Notes under the pieces: generated by a model
Database searches by the model: none
The model's input: the letters and a program-made list of their open reading frames with translations, nothing else
Told to the model about the DNA's origin: nothing
Made by a program: the position numbers and the translations under genes
Shown here: in pieces, positions 21,566 through 33,430 of the stretch
Layout: every line of letters starts with the position of its first letter
Position numbering within the stretch: the stretch's first letter is position 1
DNA from: Camarhynchus parvulus
Taxonomy: Eukaryota > Chordata > Aves > Passeriformes > Thraupidae
Assembly: GCF_901933205.1 (NCBI RefSeq)
Contig: NC_044596.1
Span: 3,226,001 to 3,290,000, forward strand
Direction: 5' to 3'
Length of the DNA: 64,000 nucleotides

Positions 21566-22060
21566 ACAAATCTGAAATTCACAGTTAAAGCACGAACTAA
21601 GTCCTGGTTTAAATATCTGGGCAAGTCTAAAGCTCAGGCCACTCATACTTGAGCCCAGCCAAGCTTGGATCAATGCTCTCAGAGGCCTTTTCCAACCTTA
21701 ACAATTCTGAAATTCTGTTTATTCTCCATCTGCAGGGCGATTTCCATTGTTCCTCTGTGGGATCAGCTGAGTGTTTGGCATTTTTGGAGCCATCAGAGGA
21801 GCTGTCACCATCCCTGGGCAGGCAGGGTGGGATGCACTCAAGGAGCAACCTGTCTGAACCAACTAAAATGCTGCTGCTGTGCTTATTCTCTCACTTAACC
21901 TCTCTCACCCCACTTTACTTGTCAAACCCTGTGTGCTGGATGATCCACAGGACAAAATAAATAAAGATATTATGCAAGTTCACATTTACTCCGGAATACT
22001 GTACAGCCACACTGGCGTTTTTCTCACTGCCCCCTGATTTTCCACAACCCTGCAAATGCT
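21566..22060. other. Intronic sequence with a possible CR1 scrap
   Basis: The run gccttttccaaccttaacaa near 21690 resembles a CR1 3' end, but it is too short to call. Otherwise unremarkable. Confidence 0.35.
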
Positions 22061-22065
22061 GATTA

Positions 22066-22102
22066 TTTAATTTATTTATTTATTTATTTATTTATTTATT
22101 TT
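22066..22102. repeat. (TTTA)n microsatellite
   Basis: About nine copies. Confidence 0.9.
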
Positions 22103-22339
22103 CTGTAGTTCTTTCATCTCTTATCTCGCAGCTCAGAGCAGTTTTATTTATCCTCTCTGAGCTGCAGCATGTGAAATGCTCTGCTGCACAGGGGCACGTC
22201 CACGCTACAAACGGGACGCTCGCGTTGAAAACCACAAACTCTGCAAATATCACAGAGCACTCTTTGCAATCCTGAGAGATCTTAAGAATCCCCCCAGCAG
22301 GATGAGCACAGAGAGAGGATTCTTATCTAACAATGAAAT

Positions 22340-22515
22340 GTTCTTGTTGGAATCAACCCCTCAAATGGTTTTAGCCGGGAAGGGACCTCAAAGCTCATCC
22401 AGTTCCGTGGGCAGGGACATTTCTCAGCACCCCAGGGTGCTCCAAGCCCTGTCCAGCCTGGCCTCGGACACTTCCAGCTTTCCCCAGCTCAATCCACTCC
22501 CCTTCAGGTCTGATC
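22340..22515 (-). mobile_element. CR1 LINE 3' fragment
   Basis: Reverse-oriented CR1: gaagggacctcaaagctcat, gtgggcagggacatttctca, aagccctgtccagcctggcc. Confidence 0.85.
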
Positions 22516-22639
22516 TGCACAGTAAGACCGCAAATCCTTGCAGTCTTATATAAAAATATCCCTAAAAAATGGATATTTTTAACAACAGCAGAGCCTGGAC
22601 CCTGCTTGGCCTGTGCAGGAGCAGCTGCTGTGCAGGGTG

Positions 22640-23290
22640 GAAAGAGTCAAGTAGAAATATATACATAAATAAATAAAGAAAAATTAAAAACATATAAATA
22701 TATATAATATATATTAATAATAATATATAAATATATACATAGACATAAAATATCTATTATATTCATATTATATTTAAATATATTATAGATTACATATATT
22801 ATATCTAGATATAAATAAAAATATATCAGTAATGATATTAATATATACTATAATTAAATATTATATTATATTATGAAGATATAATATAATATGGTATTAC
22901 ATAATATATATGGTATGATATAATATAATATGGTATTACATAATATAATATGGTATAATAATATAATATAATATAATATAATATAATATAATATAATATA
23001 ATATAATATAATATAATATAATATAATATTATATTATATTATATTATATTATATTATATTATATTATATTATATTATATTATATTATATTATATTATATT
23101 ATATTATATTATATTATATTATACAATAGTATTAAAATATTAAATTCTATTATAAAATAGATTGTGATAAATAAATCTATATTATTGTATTAAATAATAT
23201 GTTATATTATTATTTTAAATAATATGTTATATGTATTCTAGAAAAATATATATAAATATATAAATATAAATTAAACGTATATATAGAGAA
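22640..23290. repeat. AT-rich array with a large (ATAAT)/(ATTAT) palindrome
   Basis: About 650 bp of A/T. From about 22963 to 23030 it is ataat-type and from about 23030 to 23121 it is ttata-type, its reverse complement, so the centre is a long near-perfect inverted repeat. Confidence 0.95.
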
Positions 23291-23790
23291 ATGTACACAC
23301 TGAGGCAGTAGTGAGGGTGAGGGAAAACCTTCCAGGAACTCAGGAAGCCCTGAGGGCTCCCCAGCCCTGACACAACAAACAAAAATGGCTTTAATTAACT
23401 GCCAAAATCCTGTGCTTTACGTCCCCTCGCCTGACAACACTGAAACATTTCACAAGAATTAAGTCCCTTTGGAAACTCTCAGCATTTCCTGCTTCCTTTA
23501 TTAATATTTCAATTTTTTTTTGGTTGTTTTGGAAGAAAACAGGAAACGCCCTCAAAAAAGGAATTGCTTTTTTTTTGGGGGGGGGAATTTCCCTGTAGAG
23601 TTTGTTTGCCAAGCCCTAACTATATTCTGCTCAATCACTTCAATTTTTGGAAAAGAAAATACGACGAAAATAAAAAATAATAAAATAAAACTATCATAAA
23701 TAATGTAACTATACGAATGTAATACAAACGATATAAATATAAACTATAATAATAAAATATAAAATGTATAAGAATAATAAAATTAATAAA
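23291..23790. other. Intronic sequence, AT-rich end
   Basis: Unique-looking to about 23640, then AT-rich without a clean unit. Confidence 0.4.
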
Positions 23791-23840
23791 ATTAATAATA
23801 ATGGTAATCATGATGATGAGATGATAATAATAATAGTATA

Positions 23841-23888
<48 letters not shown>

Positions 23889-23890
23889 GT
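23791..23890. repeat. (TAA)n microsatellite
   Basis: Trinucleotide run, pure over about 23847-23888. Confidence 0.95.
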
Positions 23891-24519
23891 TAAAAAACTA
23901 CAAGAATAACCAGTCTGAGGCTTGGAAGGCTCAGCTGCAAACAGAAGCTTAAAGATCAGCAGATCAACTCCTCCTGGCAGAGTTAAGCTCCCCTTTGAAG
24001 CAGATCTAAACACTTAAGCCCAGCCTAAGGTGGGTCAGGCAGGGCAGGGCAGAGGCACTCGCTGGGACTTGCAAGGCTCCAGCTTTGAGGTCATTAAAAA
24101 CATCAACAGGTACCAGGGGTTGCTTTAAAGGAGAAAAAAAAATGTTCCCATCCACTGCAGAATTTAATTTTTTTTTACGATTTCCTCGTGCCTAACATTC
24201 TGTTCCCTGCCTCTTGCAAGGATGCTGACGAAAAAAAAATTAATTACAAAATAAAGCTTCAGGCTTTTCTCAGTGAATTACAAAGATCCATTAACCCTGG
24301 ATTTTTGGTGTAATAAAAACAGGCAAAGGAAAAAAAATAAAATCAGCAAACTACCGGAGAACTCCTGAGGGTTTCATTTGGGGCACAGCACAGCTGGAGT
24401 TAAGGGCAGCCAGAACAAAGCACAGGAACAGCTCTGAGTGCCCTCAGTTGTGCAGGGGGACAATTCAGAGGTGAAGATCAGCTGGGAAGCAGAGCCAGGA
24501 GCATTTTACACCTCCAAAT
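23891..24519. other. Intronic sequence, no feature seen
   Basis: Unique-looking with short A-runs. Confidence 0.4.
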
Positions 24520-25045
24520 CCCAGCAAGGTGGGCATCCCTGAGCCCAAATCCCAGAAAATTGGGCATCCCTGAGCCCAGATCCTGCAGGATTCCCAGAAT
24601 GAACCAAATCCCAGCAAATTTGGCATCTCTGAGCCCAAATCCCAGCAAATTGGGCACCTCTGAGCCCAAATCCCAGCAAGGTGGGTATCTCTGAGCCCAA
24701 ATCCTGCAGGATTCCCAGGCAAAACCAAATCCCAGAAAGTTGGGCATCTCTGAGCCCAGATCCCAGCAAATTTGGCATCTCTGAGCCCAGACCCCAGAAA
24801 ACTGGGCATCTCTGAGCCCAAATCTTGTTGGATTCCCAGGTAGAACCAAATCCCAGAAAGTCGGGCATCTCTGAGCCCAAATCCTGCAGGATTCCCAGGC
24901 AAAACCAAATCCCAGAAAGTTGGGCATCTCTGAGCCCAAATCTTGTCGGATTCCCAGGTAGAACCAAATCCCAGAAAGTTGGGCATCTCTGAGCCCAAAT
25001 CTCAGCAAATTTGGCATCTCTGAGCCCAAATCTTACAGGATTCCC
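24520..25045. repeat. Minisatellite, about 29- and 59-bp units
   Basis: Alternating blocks: aatcccagaaagttgggcat with ctctgagccca, and a longer form with tgcaggattcccaggcaaaa. On the minus strand it stays open in all three frames, which gives spurious proteins of about 180-210 residues. Confidence 0.95.
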
Positions 25046-27130
25046 AGGCAGCACCAGCTGCACGTGGGATGAAGCAGAACCCAACCAGACCGTGCCTTCC
25101 TCCCTGTTTGGGACACACAAAAACCTTTTCTGCCCCTGCTCCACATCCTCCAGCCAGGAAAACAGTGATTTTCCTCTCTCTCACCCCTCCAAGAATAATT
25201 CCAAACCAAGAATTCAGCTGAATGACAATTCAAGATTCACAGGATCAGCAGCCAGCTGCAGGACTCGGGAGCAGCAGGATTTTATCCCCCATTTCCCCAC
25301 GACTTAAGGCAAAAATAAACCCCAATTAATCCTAAAGCACTTCACCCACCCAGCATTGCTCTCTTCCTCCTCTTCCCAGAGATAAAAACCCAATCTTCTG
25401 CCTAAGAACTCAAATTATGCTGGTTTGGAGGTGGAAGAATGGAACCATTCCCCCCTGTCCCAGTGCCCAGGTGGGGCTGGTGCCAGCTGTGCCCTGCTGG
25501 GCAGCTGTGCCAGGGTCCCTGGCTGGGGAAGCAGGGCTGTAACCATGGCAGCAGCAGCACATCCCTGCATTTTGGCTGCATTTTAGCTGATTTTGGCTGG
25601 ATTTAGGCTGGATTTTAGCTGGATTTAGGCTCCCTGAGGTCGCTGCTGCTTCCCTGCCTCAGCCACCTGCAGCAGCTCAGGGCTGGGGCCATCCTCCCCT
25701 GCACACTGGGATGTTGAAATTAGCCTGAATACAAATTAAATTACCCTGCATTCACATCTCCCTTCAAGGCCCAACAAGAGATCCATCAGCACTGGGATGT
25801 GCTTCCAGTGGAAATACAGATTATTCCAGTCTGGAGACTGGAATAATAAAAATAAGGTGCTCACTCCAGCGAGCAATCCTTCCACTAAATTCCCATCCCT
25901 GTATTCACCCAAGAGCTCTGCCTAGGAATGCAGCACATGGAATTTCCTCCTTGAGTCACATTAATAATATGGAATATTCTTTTAAATCATCATTTTTCTC
26001 AAAGTTCCTATCCCCCAGCACTCAGCACATCACGAGGTAAAAGGGAATTTAATCTCAGTTCTGCCCTGCGCTTTGTTTTTTATCCCCTACACAAAGCTCT
26101 GCCCTCAAGCCTCATTAATACCCATCAGAGGGGTTTGTGAGACACTGAAAAAGCTGCTCCTGGGAGATTCAGAGCTGGAAATCCTTATCAAGGCTGTTTA
26201 TAAGCCTGGTCAATAGCAGATCAATCCAGCATCTGATCAGGCTGCTTAAAGAGGGTCTCTCTCTAACACCAAACCAACAGCATGAAACAGAGAAATATCC
26301 ATCCAAAGTGAGCCCTGGGTTCCTCCTTCTCCTGTTTGAACTCAAACCAGCTCTCTCCAGAGAGGAAATGCTCAGAGTTCAATTACAAATCCCTTTTCGA
26401 GCTCCATAACCCTGGGCAGGGTGGTCAATCCTGCCTTAACTGGAGCAGCTTCTCCACCCACTTCTCTCAACAGCCACATTCACCTTCAATCCAATTTTGG
26501 ATTTTTCTAAGCCATGGCCTAATGACCCACCCTGCCAAGTTAGTGCCATTTGCACTGAAAATTCAGATTTTTAACAAGCAACACCATTCTGGGAAGAAGA
26601 AGGTGAAGGATGCCCAAAGGAATGACAAATTAACCAGGGTAAGATCCATGATTTTTCATCTGCTACTCTGAAATATTTTGAAACTGGAAACACATTCAAT
26701 GGTTTAACATCAATCTGATGAAGGAAAAAGACACCCAGTCTGGCATGAAATTCAATAGCAAAAAGCATCTTGTAAAAAACACCGACTCAATGAAAAGCTT
26801 AAGCAGGCTGAAATTGTGAGATGAGCTAAAATGAAAGAGCTCAACATTCTTTCAGTTTGCACTAGTTTTGAAATTTCATGTTTACAAGCTATTAAGTTCT
26901 TTTTCAGATGTAGAAGAAATCAAATTTGACACAATTTACCCACAGACTACATTGGAATCAACAGAGATATCCCAAAACATTTCCATATAATTGAGAGCAC
27001 ACATTTCTAAACCCCAACACGCTTCCTCTGCTTGCCCAAAATCAATGAGAGAAGTGGTTTTTGTTAGACAAGAGCATCACTTTGCACTCTGTTGTGAGGA
27101 TAATTCTGAGTAGATCTCATTGAAAATTAC
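25046..27130. other. Intronic sequence, no feature seen
   Basis: About 2.1 kb of mixed composition without recognised repeats, exons or RNA genes. Short local repeats (ttttagctggatttaggctg) near 25580-25630. Confidence 0.45.
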
Positions 27131-27318
27131 AGAATCGTGGAATGGGCTGGGTTGGGGAGGATCCTAAAGATCATCCAGGGGATGAGCAGGGACACTTTCA
27201 CTGTCCCAGGCTGGTTCAAGCCTCTCCTGGCCTTGGACACTTCCAGGGATGGAGCAGCCACAGCTGTACCAGGGCCTCCCCACCCTCACAGGGGAAAATT
27301 TCCCAAAACAAAGGAATA
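27131..27318 (-). mobile_element. CR1 LINE 3' fragment
   Basis: Reverse-oriented CR1: agaatcgtggaatgggctgg, ccttggacacttccagggat, ggagcagccacagctgtacc, gcctccccaccctcacaggg. Ends about 40 bp from an SRGAP2 donor. Confidence 0.9.
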
Positions 27319-27358
27319 AACCAAAAACCTCTTAAATCCCTAAGAATCAGCCCCTTAC

Positions 27359-27556
27359 AGTGAAGTAGAACTGCTCAGTCTCCTGCTGGTTTGCCCTTCT
27401 CTTGGCAATGCTGGGTTTGCTCATGAAGGTCTCTGACACCGTGGACTTCACCGACTCCATGGAGTTGCTGTACTGGAAGCAGTCAGAGACATCAAAGTCC
27501 TCGATGGTGACAATGTCCTGGATCGTCTGCAGCGTGGCCTCCATCGTCTTCTTCAC
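27359..27556 (-). CDS. SRGAP2: SRGAP2 F-BAR extension exon (66 codons)
   Basis: 198 nt in phase 0, VKKTMEATLQTIQDIVTIED to RRANQQETEQFYFT. It holds the conserved srGAP segment DFDVSDCFQYSNSMESVKST and the motif SKPSIAKRRANQQETE, which lead from the F-BAR core into its C-terminal helix. Acceptor gggcag, donor gtaagg. A minus-oriented CR1 fragment ends about 40 bp downstream of the donor. Confidence 0.95.
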
Positions 27557-28343
27557 CTGCCCAGCAAGGAGGAGAGAACTCAAAACCTCCAGGTTTGATG
27601 TAGGGGAGTGCCCTGGAGCACTTTGCTAATAAACAGATATTACTGGTTTCACACCCTGGGTGCTGTAATTAATGCTGGCTCATTAGCAGCACAGTCCATG
27701 CAAGCACAGAGCTGGCAGCACCCTCAGCCTGCCAGGACTCCCTGCCAGCATCTCAGTTGTGATCTCAGGAGGAGATGGAAAGAAATTTAACCTCAAAGCA
27801 AAGAAAGCTGGAACCAAGATTCCCTAATTGTCTTTGCAACTGCATCTTCTGGGCATCAAACGTTAATTACAAACAATTTTAATTGAAGGCCAGAATCAAC
27901 TTTCTAGACATAAAAGGGGTTGCAAATTTTGCCCCAAAGTTCCTGAACACAGAGGTGCAGAGATCAGATCCCCACTCCTGTCTTCTTCTCATCTTGGATG
28001 GCCAATTAAACAAAAATCACTAACTCAGGTTATGCAAACTCACTTCAAAACATTAAATTCTTCCTTTTCCCTTTGCTATCCAAATTCAACCTTGGCAACA
28101 CAGCCAGTCTTATCAAGGGAAGGATGGGAAGAGAGATATGGGGAGGATTTTAAAGGATTCTCCCCACACACCCAACTTTCCTGTGAGATCACACTGCAAT
28201 TAACGCACAAAATGCTTTGGCCTTGAATTTTACCACAAATGTTAATACAAAAGGATCACAAGAACCAAATTATTCCACAATCAGTGCCCAACAACCACTG
28301 GAAGGGGCTGAGGGGGGTTGCTGAGTCTTGGTTTTGAACTGAC
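27557..28343. other. Intron, no feature seen
   Basis: 787-bp intron between two F-BAR extension exons; the only intron here without a recognisable tandem repeat or transposon. Confidence 0.5.
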
Positions 28344-28445
28344 CTCTTCATTTTCAATCTTCAGCGTGGACAGGCGGGACTGCAGCTGCTGACACCTCTG
28401 CACCAGCTCACTCTGCACGGGCTGCTGGGCACAGAGCTGAGACTC
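28344..28445 (-). CDS. SRGAP2: SRGAP2 F-BAR extension exon (34 codons)
   Basis: 102 nt in phase 0, ESQLCAQQPVQSELVQRCQQ to LSTLKIENEE. A Gln/Leu-rich amphipathic helix consistent with the coiled-coil extension (F-BARx). Acceptor cctgcag, donor gtcagt. The first residue reads Glu with this acceptor. Another AG three bases further in would start at Ser (SQLCAQ) instead, so the start is uncertain by one codon. Confidence 0.92.
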
Positions 28446-30110
28446 CTGCAGGAGAAACAGCACAGCAGAGCATGGCAATCGCTCCTGCATTTACCACACA
28501 CAAACATCCTCTGAAGTGCTGAGCTTTAAAACCGAACTCAGTTTTAAAGTCCAGGTTGAGAGCTGGATTTCAAGCCGAGGAGAAGGTTCTGCCAAAGTGC
28601 AGCTCCCTCCCTGAGAGGAGTAACAGCCAGCACATGCTGGCAACGTCACAGAAGAGCTAGAAAACATCAGCTGCTTTCAGTGGTGTCAGCTCAAAGTGTG
28701 CTTTGGAAGTCTGGAGGTGCTTTGTGCCACGTATTTGGATAAATCACATCAAAAATCAAGGATTTGGTTCAGCGCTTCAGCCAGGCATCCTGGGGTAGGG
28801 GCACAAGGGGCTGGGATGGCTCAGCTGAGCCACCTGCACAGCACAACAACAGGCTCAGGTCACTCCTGAATGATTCCAGGGCAGCTGAAATCAAAAAGCT
28901 CAGGGTGGGGACCTGTCACAGACACAGAACACCGAGGTTCCCTGAGCTGCTCAGAAAAACTCTCACTCCACAGCATGAGGCAGCTTTTCCCTTTGGTTCT
29001 GTTCTGGGTTTTGTGAGGGTTTTCTACAAGAAAACACTGACCTCACTGCCTGAGGCTGTTTCTTCAGAGACAGAATTGAAATGGGGAGTTTTATCCCACC
29101 CATGCACACACAGGATCACATATTCTGATTTAATCTGCTGCACCATCAGCTGCATTTCTAAACACTCCTCCAGCCTTGAGAAGCAGCAAGATGAATGATT
29201 CAGTGAATGGGAGCTGCTCCTGAATGACACTCTGCAGGTAATTCCTTTTCTTCCCACGATTTTACAGCATCAGAAGCACAGAAAAATCCAGGGAAGGTCA
29301 TTTGCAGTCTGAAGGCTTCACTTCAAATGAGAGAGACAAAGAAGAGCCTGGAGCAGGGGCTGCAATTCCCAGCCCAAAAGAAGGGGCTGCCTGCAAGAGC
29401 CCATCCTGCATTCTGTGCATCTGGAAATGCAACCAACTGACCTAAATTGTCACACTGTGCCTGTGCTCCCATCCACAAGCAGCTTCAGCTTGTGGGACTT
29501 CCAGCAGCTCCCAGCTGAGCCACATCTTTATCAACCACATCTTGATAAAGCCATCAAAGAGAGGGGTTTGCCCTGCCAAAAATGAGGAGTCCTCTGAGAG
29601 CCCTGGCTCACAAGGAGGAGGCAAAAAGCAGCATTTGTGCCCCCAGATGCTGCAAAAAATCCCAGCATTTAGGTTTCTTATATTGGCCCTTGAATCTCAA
29701 AATTCAGAGGTTGTCTTGGGGATTTACCTGTAGGTTGAAGCAAACCTATTACCTAGCAAACCTAGTAGGTTTCCTACTCATATTTAGGAAACCTAGTAGG
29801 TCTCTTACTCTTATTTAATATTAAACCTAATTAAGCATTTTCACCTCCAGTGAAGGGCCAAGGATCAGGTGCAGCTTGGATTTAACAGCAGCACTTGCTC
29901 CTTTCCCCAGAATCTTTGGGGTTGCAAGGGATTTCTGGAGATCATCCAGCTTTGACAGCCAACAAAGCAAAATTTAGACATCTCTGCCATGAACCTGCTT
30001 AATCTTTACATCATCTCCCAGAGGAGCCAAACAGGCAGCCCTGGAGGGGATCAATTAACCAAAAACAAGGGTGACAAACAGGCAGAGCTGCAGGAGGGAC
30101 CCACACTGAC
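28446..30110. other. Intron, no feature seen
   Basis: 1665-bp intron. Only a short cctagtaggtttcctactca near-duplication at about 29740-29815. Confidence 0.5.
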
Positions 30111-30335
30111 CATGTCCCCCATGTGTGGCTGGAACTCAAACTTCATGGGGGGGCAGAAAACGTTGTTGTACATCTCCATCAGCCTCTGCTTGTCACTGTT
30201 GGCATCCAGGTTCTCCACAGCATTCTCAATGGCATCCAGCCCTTCGTGCTTGGACTGCTCCAGGTTCAGCTCCGCCGACAGGAACGTCCTCAGGGCCCTG
30301 TTGAGGCTGGCATGGTAGCCCAGGTCACAGCACTG
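30111..30335 (-). CDS. SRGAP2: SRGAP2 F-BAR exon (75 codons)
   Basis: 225 nt in phase 0, beginning QCCDLGYHASLNRALRTFLS and ending FEFQPHMGDM. It covers the tail of the F-BAR core and the start of its extension. The acceptor reads ccagcag, a tandem NAGNAG site: use of the first AG gives an extra Gln before CCDLGY, use of the second omits it and shortens the exon to 222 nt. The donor is gtcagt. Confidence 0.94.
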
Positions 30336-30339
30336 CTGG
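30333..30339 (-). promoter_or_regulatory. Tandem NAGNAG 3' splice site
   Basis: On the minus strand the acceptor is CCAGCAG followed by TGCTGTGAC. Both AG dinucleotides are spliceable and differ by one in-frame CAG (Gln) codon. Small in-frame choices of this kind are common at NAGNAG sites. From recall, srGAP paralogues differ by presence or absence of this Gln. Confidence 0.65.
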
Positions 30340-30701
30340 AAAAACACACACCATTCCAGATGAATGCACACAATTCCAGATGAATGAAGCTCCCAGAGCG
30401 GGAATCTGAACCAAAGTTGTGTAAATGGGGGGCAAGCTGTGGGGTTTTTGTCATCTGCTGGGTGGCAGGGAGGTCTCACTGCCTGCACAGAGCACCTCAA
30501 CCCCAGGCAGATTTTATCACCAGGTTGTAATTATATAGTTTAAATCATAAGCTGTAATAGAAGCTTAAATTATTGTAACAGTTTGTGGGGTTTTCTTGGA
30601 GATTTGGAGATTCATTGTTCATGGAGTACTAAAGACTCATTTCATCCAACAATGAAGTGGTGAAGTTCAACAGCAGGGCAGTGGATTTCCCTGAATTCTA
30701 A

Positions 30702-31142
30702 CCTGACTTTTAGGAGTCTTGTTCCTGTGAAAACATTCCAAAATCCTTAAATAACATCAGTCAAAGGAAGGGGAAAGCAAGGCATTGAAGTCTACTTGGA
30801 TTTGGATCATTTATAAAGGCCAATCTGCACCCAAATAATTCCATAATTCCAGCAAACTGCTCCATTCCATGCACTTTAGGCAGGAGGAGCATGACCTGGA
30901 CATGAAAACAGAGTGCCCTGACTTTTAGGGGTCTTGTTCCTATGAAAACCCTCCAAAATCCTTAAATAACATCATTCAAAGAAGAGGGAAGGCACTGAAG
31001 TGCTACTGGAGAGACAAGACACAGGATCTGGATCATTTATAAAGGCCAATCTGCACCCAAAGAATTCCATAATTCCAGCAAACTGCTCCATTCCATGCAC
31101 TTCAGGCAGGAGGAGCATGACCTGGACATGAACACAGAGTCA
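30702..31142. repeat. Tandem duplication, about 215-bp unit
   Basis: Two units start at 30702 and 30917 (cctgacttttaggagtcttg and cctgacttttaggggtcttg). Shared blocks include atcatttataaaggccaatc and aactgctccattccatgcac. Confidence 0.93.
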
Positions 31143-32325
31143 TCCAAAAGCCAGCAGCCAGCGCTTGGGATGATTTCATTGCTGGGGTGAAACAGAAGAG
31201 CAAAAAAACTTTGAAGCAAGAAGTGCTTATGGTCAAGAATTTCCTGGCTGTGGCTGACACTGGGATGATGTCACTGGGAGACAATCAAGCAGCTTCATTT
31301 CCACCACGGCTGCAGAGCCAAGTTTTCATGTTTCAGAAGAGGGGGGGAAAAAAAGGAGCTTTTCATTAGCATGAGATCAGAACCAGCCTGGATTTTTCAG
31401 CCATCTCATCAAGAGAGCAAGAAGGAGCCCACCTTGTTGGAATTACAAGCAAGATTACATCCACTAGGAGAATATCCAAAAAGGAAAGAAAGAGACCATC
31501 TGCCTGATTGCTGTGCTGCTCTGTAAGCAAAATTCACATGAAAACTCCTCCTCACCCATCATTTGGGTCTCATCACTGTCATTGTGTGCAAACACAGAGG
31601 GGAAAAAAGGGGGGGAAAAAAGGAGGAGGGGTTGGGGGAGAGGGAGGAGAAGCTGCTGGACCATTCCCTGCTCCCACAGAATTCCTGCCGCCGAGTGCTG
31701 CAAGCCTGGCTCTGGTGCCAAACAAGCTGTGGCAGGTGGGAAGCCTTGGAAAAAGAGCTGCAGTTGCTGGTTGGGCTGCAGGCAGAGAATTAAGGGATTT
31801 TACATTCAATCAGAAAAGGACAAAACCAGCCAAGCAAAATAAAAAAAATTTAAAAAAAAAAAACCAACAAAAAAAAACAACCCAAAAGCAAAACAAAAAG
31901 CAAAACAAAAGAGGCTTGATTGAGAATGTGCACGTGTGGAGGCAGCCTTGGATCAAGAGGCACTCACAGCTCACTCTGCAGGGGGAAAGATGGGACTGGG
32001 ATCAGGATCAGGATCAGCATCAGATAATCTCAGATTTAACAGCAGAACTGAATTTTCCTCGGTCCTTTTCACTGAATTTTTGGGGCTGCAGTTTTTGGGG
32101 TGATCTGGAGATCACCCAGGCCATGGCAGGGTCACCTGGAGGTGACACAGGGACATGTCCAGGTGGGTTTGGGGTGGCTGCAGAGAGGGAAACTCCTCCC
32201 TGGCAGCAGTTCCAGGGCTCTGCATCCTCCTGGACAGCTCTTCCCCGTGTTGAGGTGGAATTTCTTGTGTGGGAGTTTATTGCTCCTTGTCCTGAACAGA
32301 GCCTGGCACCATCCTGACATCCCTT
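31143..32325. other. Intronic sequence with A-rich run
   Basis: No exon recognised. An A-rich stretch with C interruptions lies at about 31830-31910, and a purine-rich stretch at 31600-31650. Confidence 0.4.
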
Positions 32326-33430
32326 GGGGAGATTGGTATGGATTGGTGGGAGATTGGCATGGATTGAATGGATATTTTAGGGATTGATGGGAGATTGGCA
32401 TGGATTGGTGGGAGATTGGCATGGATTGAATGGATATTTTAGGGATTGATGGGAGATTGGCATGGGTTGGTGGAAGATTTTATGGATTGATGGGAGACTG
32501 GCATGGATTATGGATCAGTGGGAGACTGGTATGGATCGATGGGATATTGATATGGATTGATGGGAGATCCTATGGATTGATGGGATATTTTATGGGTTGA
32601 AGGGATATTTTATGGACTGATGGGATAGTGGTATGGATTGACGGGATATTGGCATGGACTGATGGGAGAGTCAATGGATTGATGGGATATTTTATGGATT
32701 AATGGGAGATTGGTATGAACTGATGGGAGACTGGCATGGATGGGAGATTCTATGCACTGATGGGATATTTAATGGATTGATGGGATATTTTATGGTTTGA
32801 TGGGATATTGGCATGGACTGATGGGAGATTTTATGGATTGATGGGGTATTTTATGGATTGATGGGAGATTGGCATGGACAGTTGGGGTATTTAATGGATT
32901 GATGGGAGATTGGCATGGATGGGAGATTTTATGGATTGATGGGATACTGGTATGGACTGATGGGATATTTAATGGATTGATGGGAGATTGGTATTGGATT
33001 GATGGGATATTTTATAGATTGACAGGAGATTGGCATGGACTGATGGGAGATTGGCATGGATTGATGGGATATTTTATGGATTGATGGGATTTTTTATGGA
33101 TTGATGGGATATTTTATGGATTGATGGGAGCTTGATATGGATTGATGGGATATTTTATGGATTGATGGGATATTGGCATGGACTGATGGGAGATTGGCAT
33201 GGATGGGATATTTTATGGATTGATGGGATATTTTATGGATTGATGGGATATTGGCATGGACTGATGGGAGATTGATATGGATTGATGGGATATTTTATGG
33301 ATTGATGGGATATTGGCATGGACTGATGGGAGATTGGCATGGATGGGATATTTTATGGATTGATGGGATATTTTATGGATCGATGGGAGATTGATATGGA
33401 TTGATGGGATATTTTATGGATTGATGGGAC
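32326..33430. repeat. Minisatellite, about 20-bp unit
   Basis: About 1.1 kb of attgatgggatattttatgg and attgatgggagattggcatg units in varying order. Some blocks of about 100 bp recur, for example around 33170 and 33310, showing recent larger duplications. Confidence 0.95.

Noticed and set aside
24465..25144. Three overlapping minus-strand frames of about 180-212 codons with Leu/Gly/Trp repeats
   Set aside because: The minisatellite unit has no stops in these frames; all three stay open at once, which a real gene would not show.
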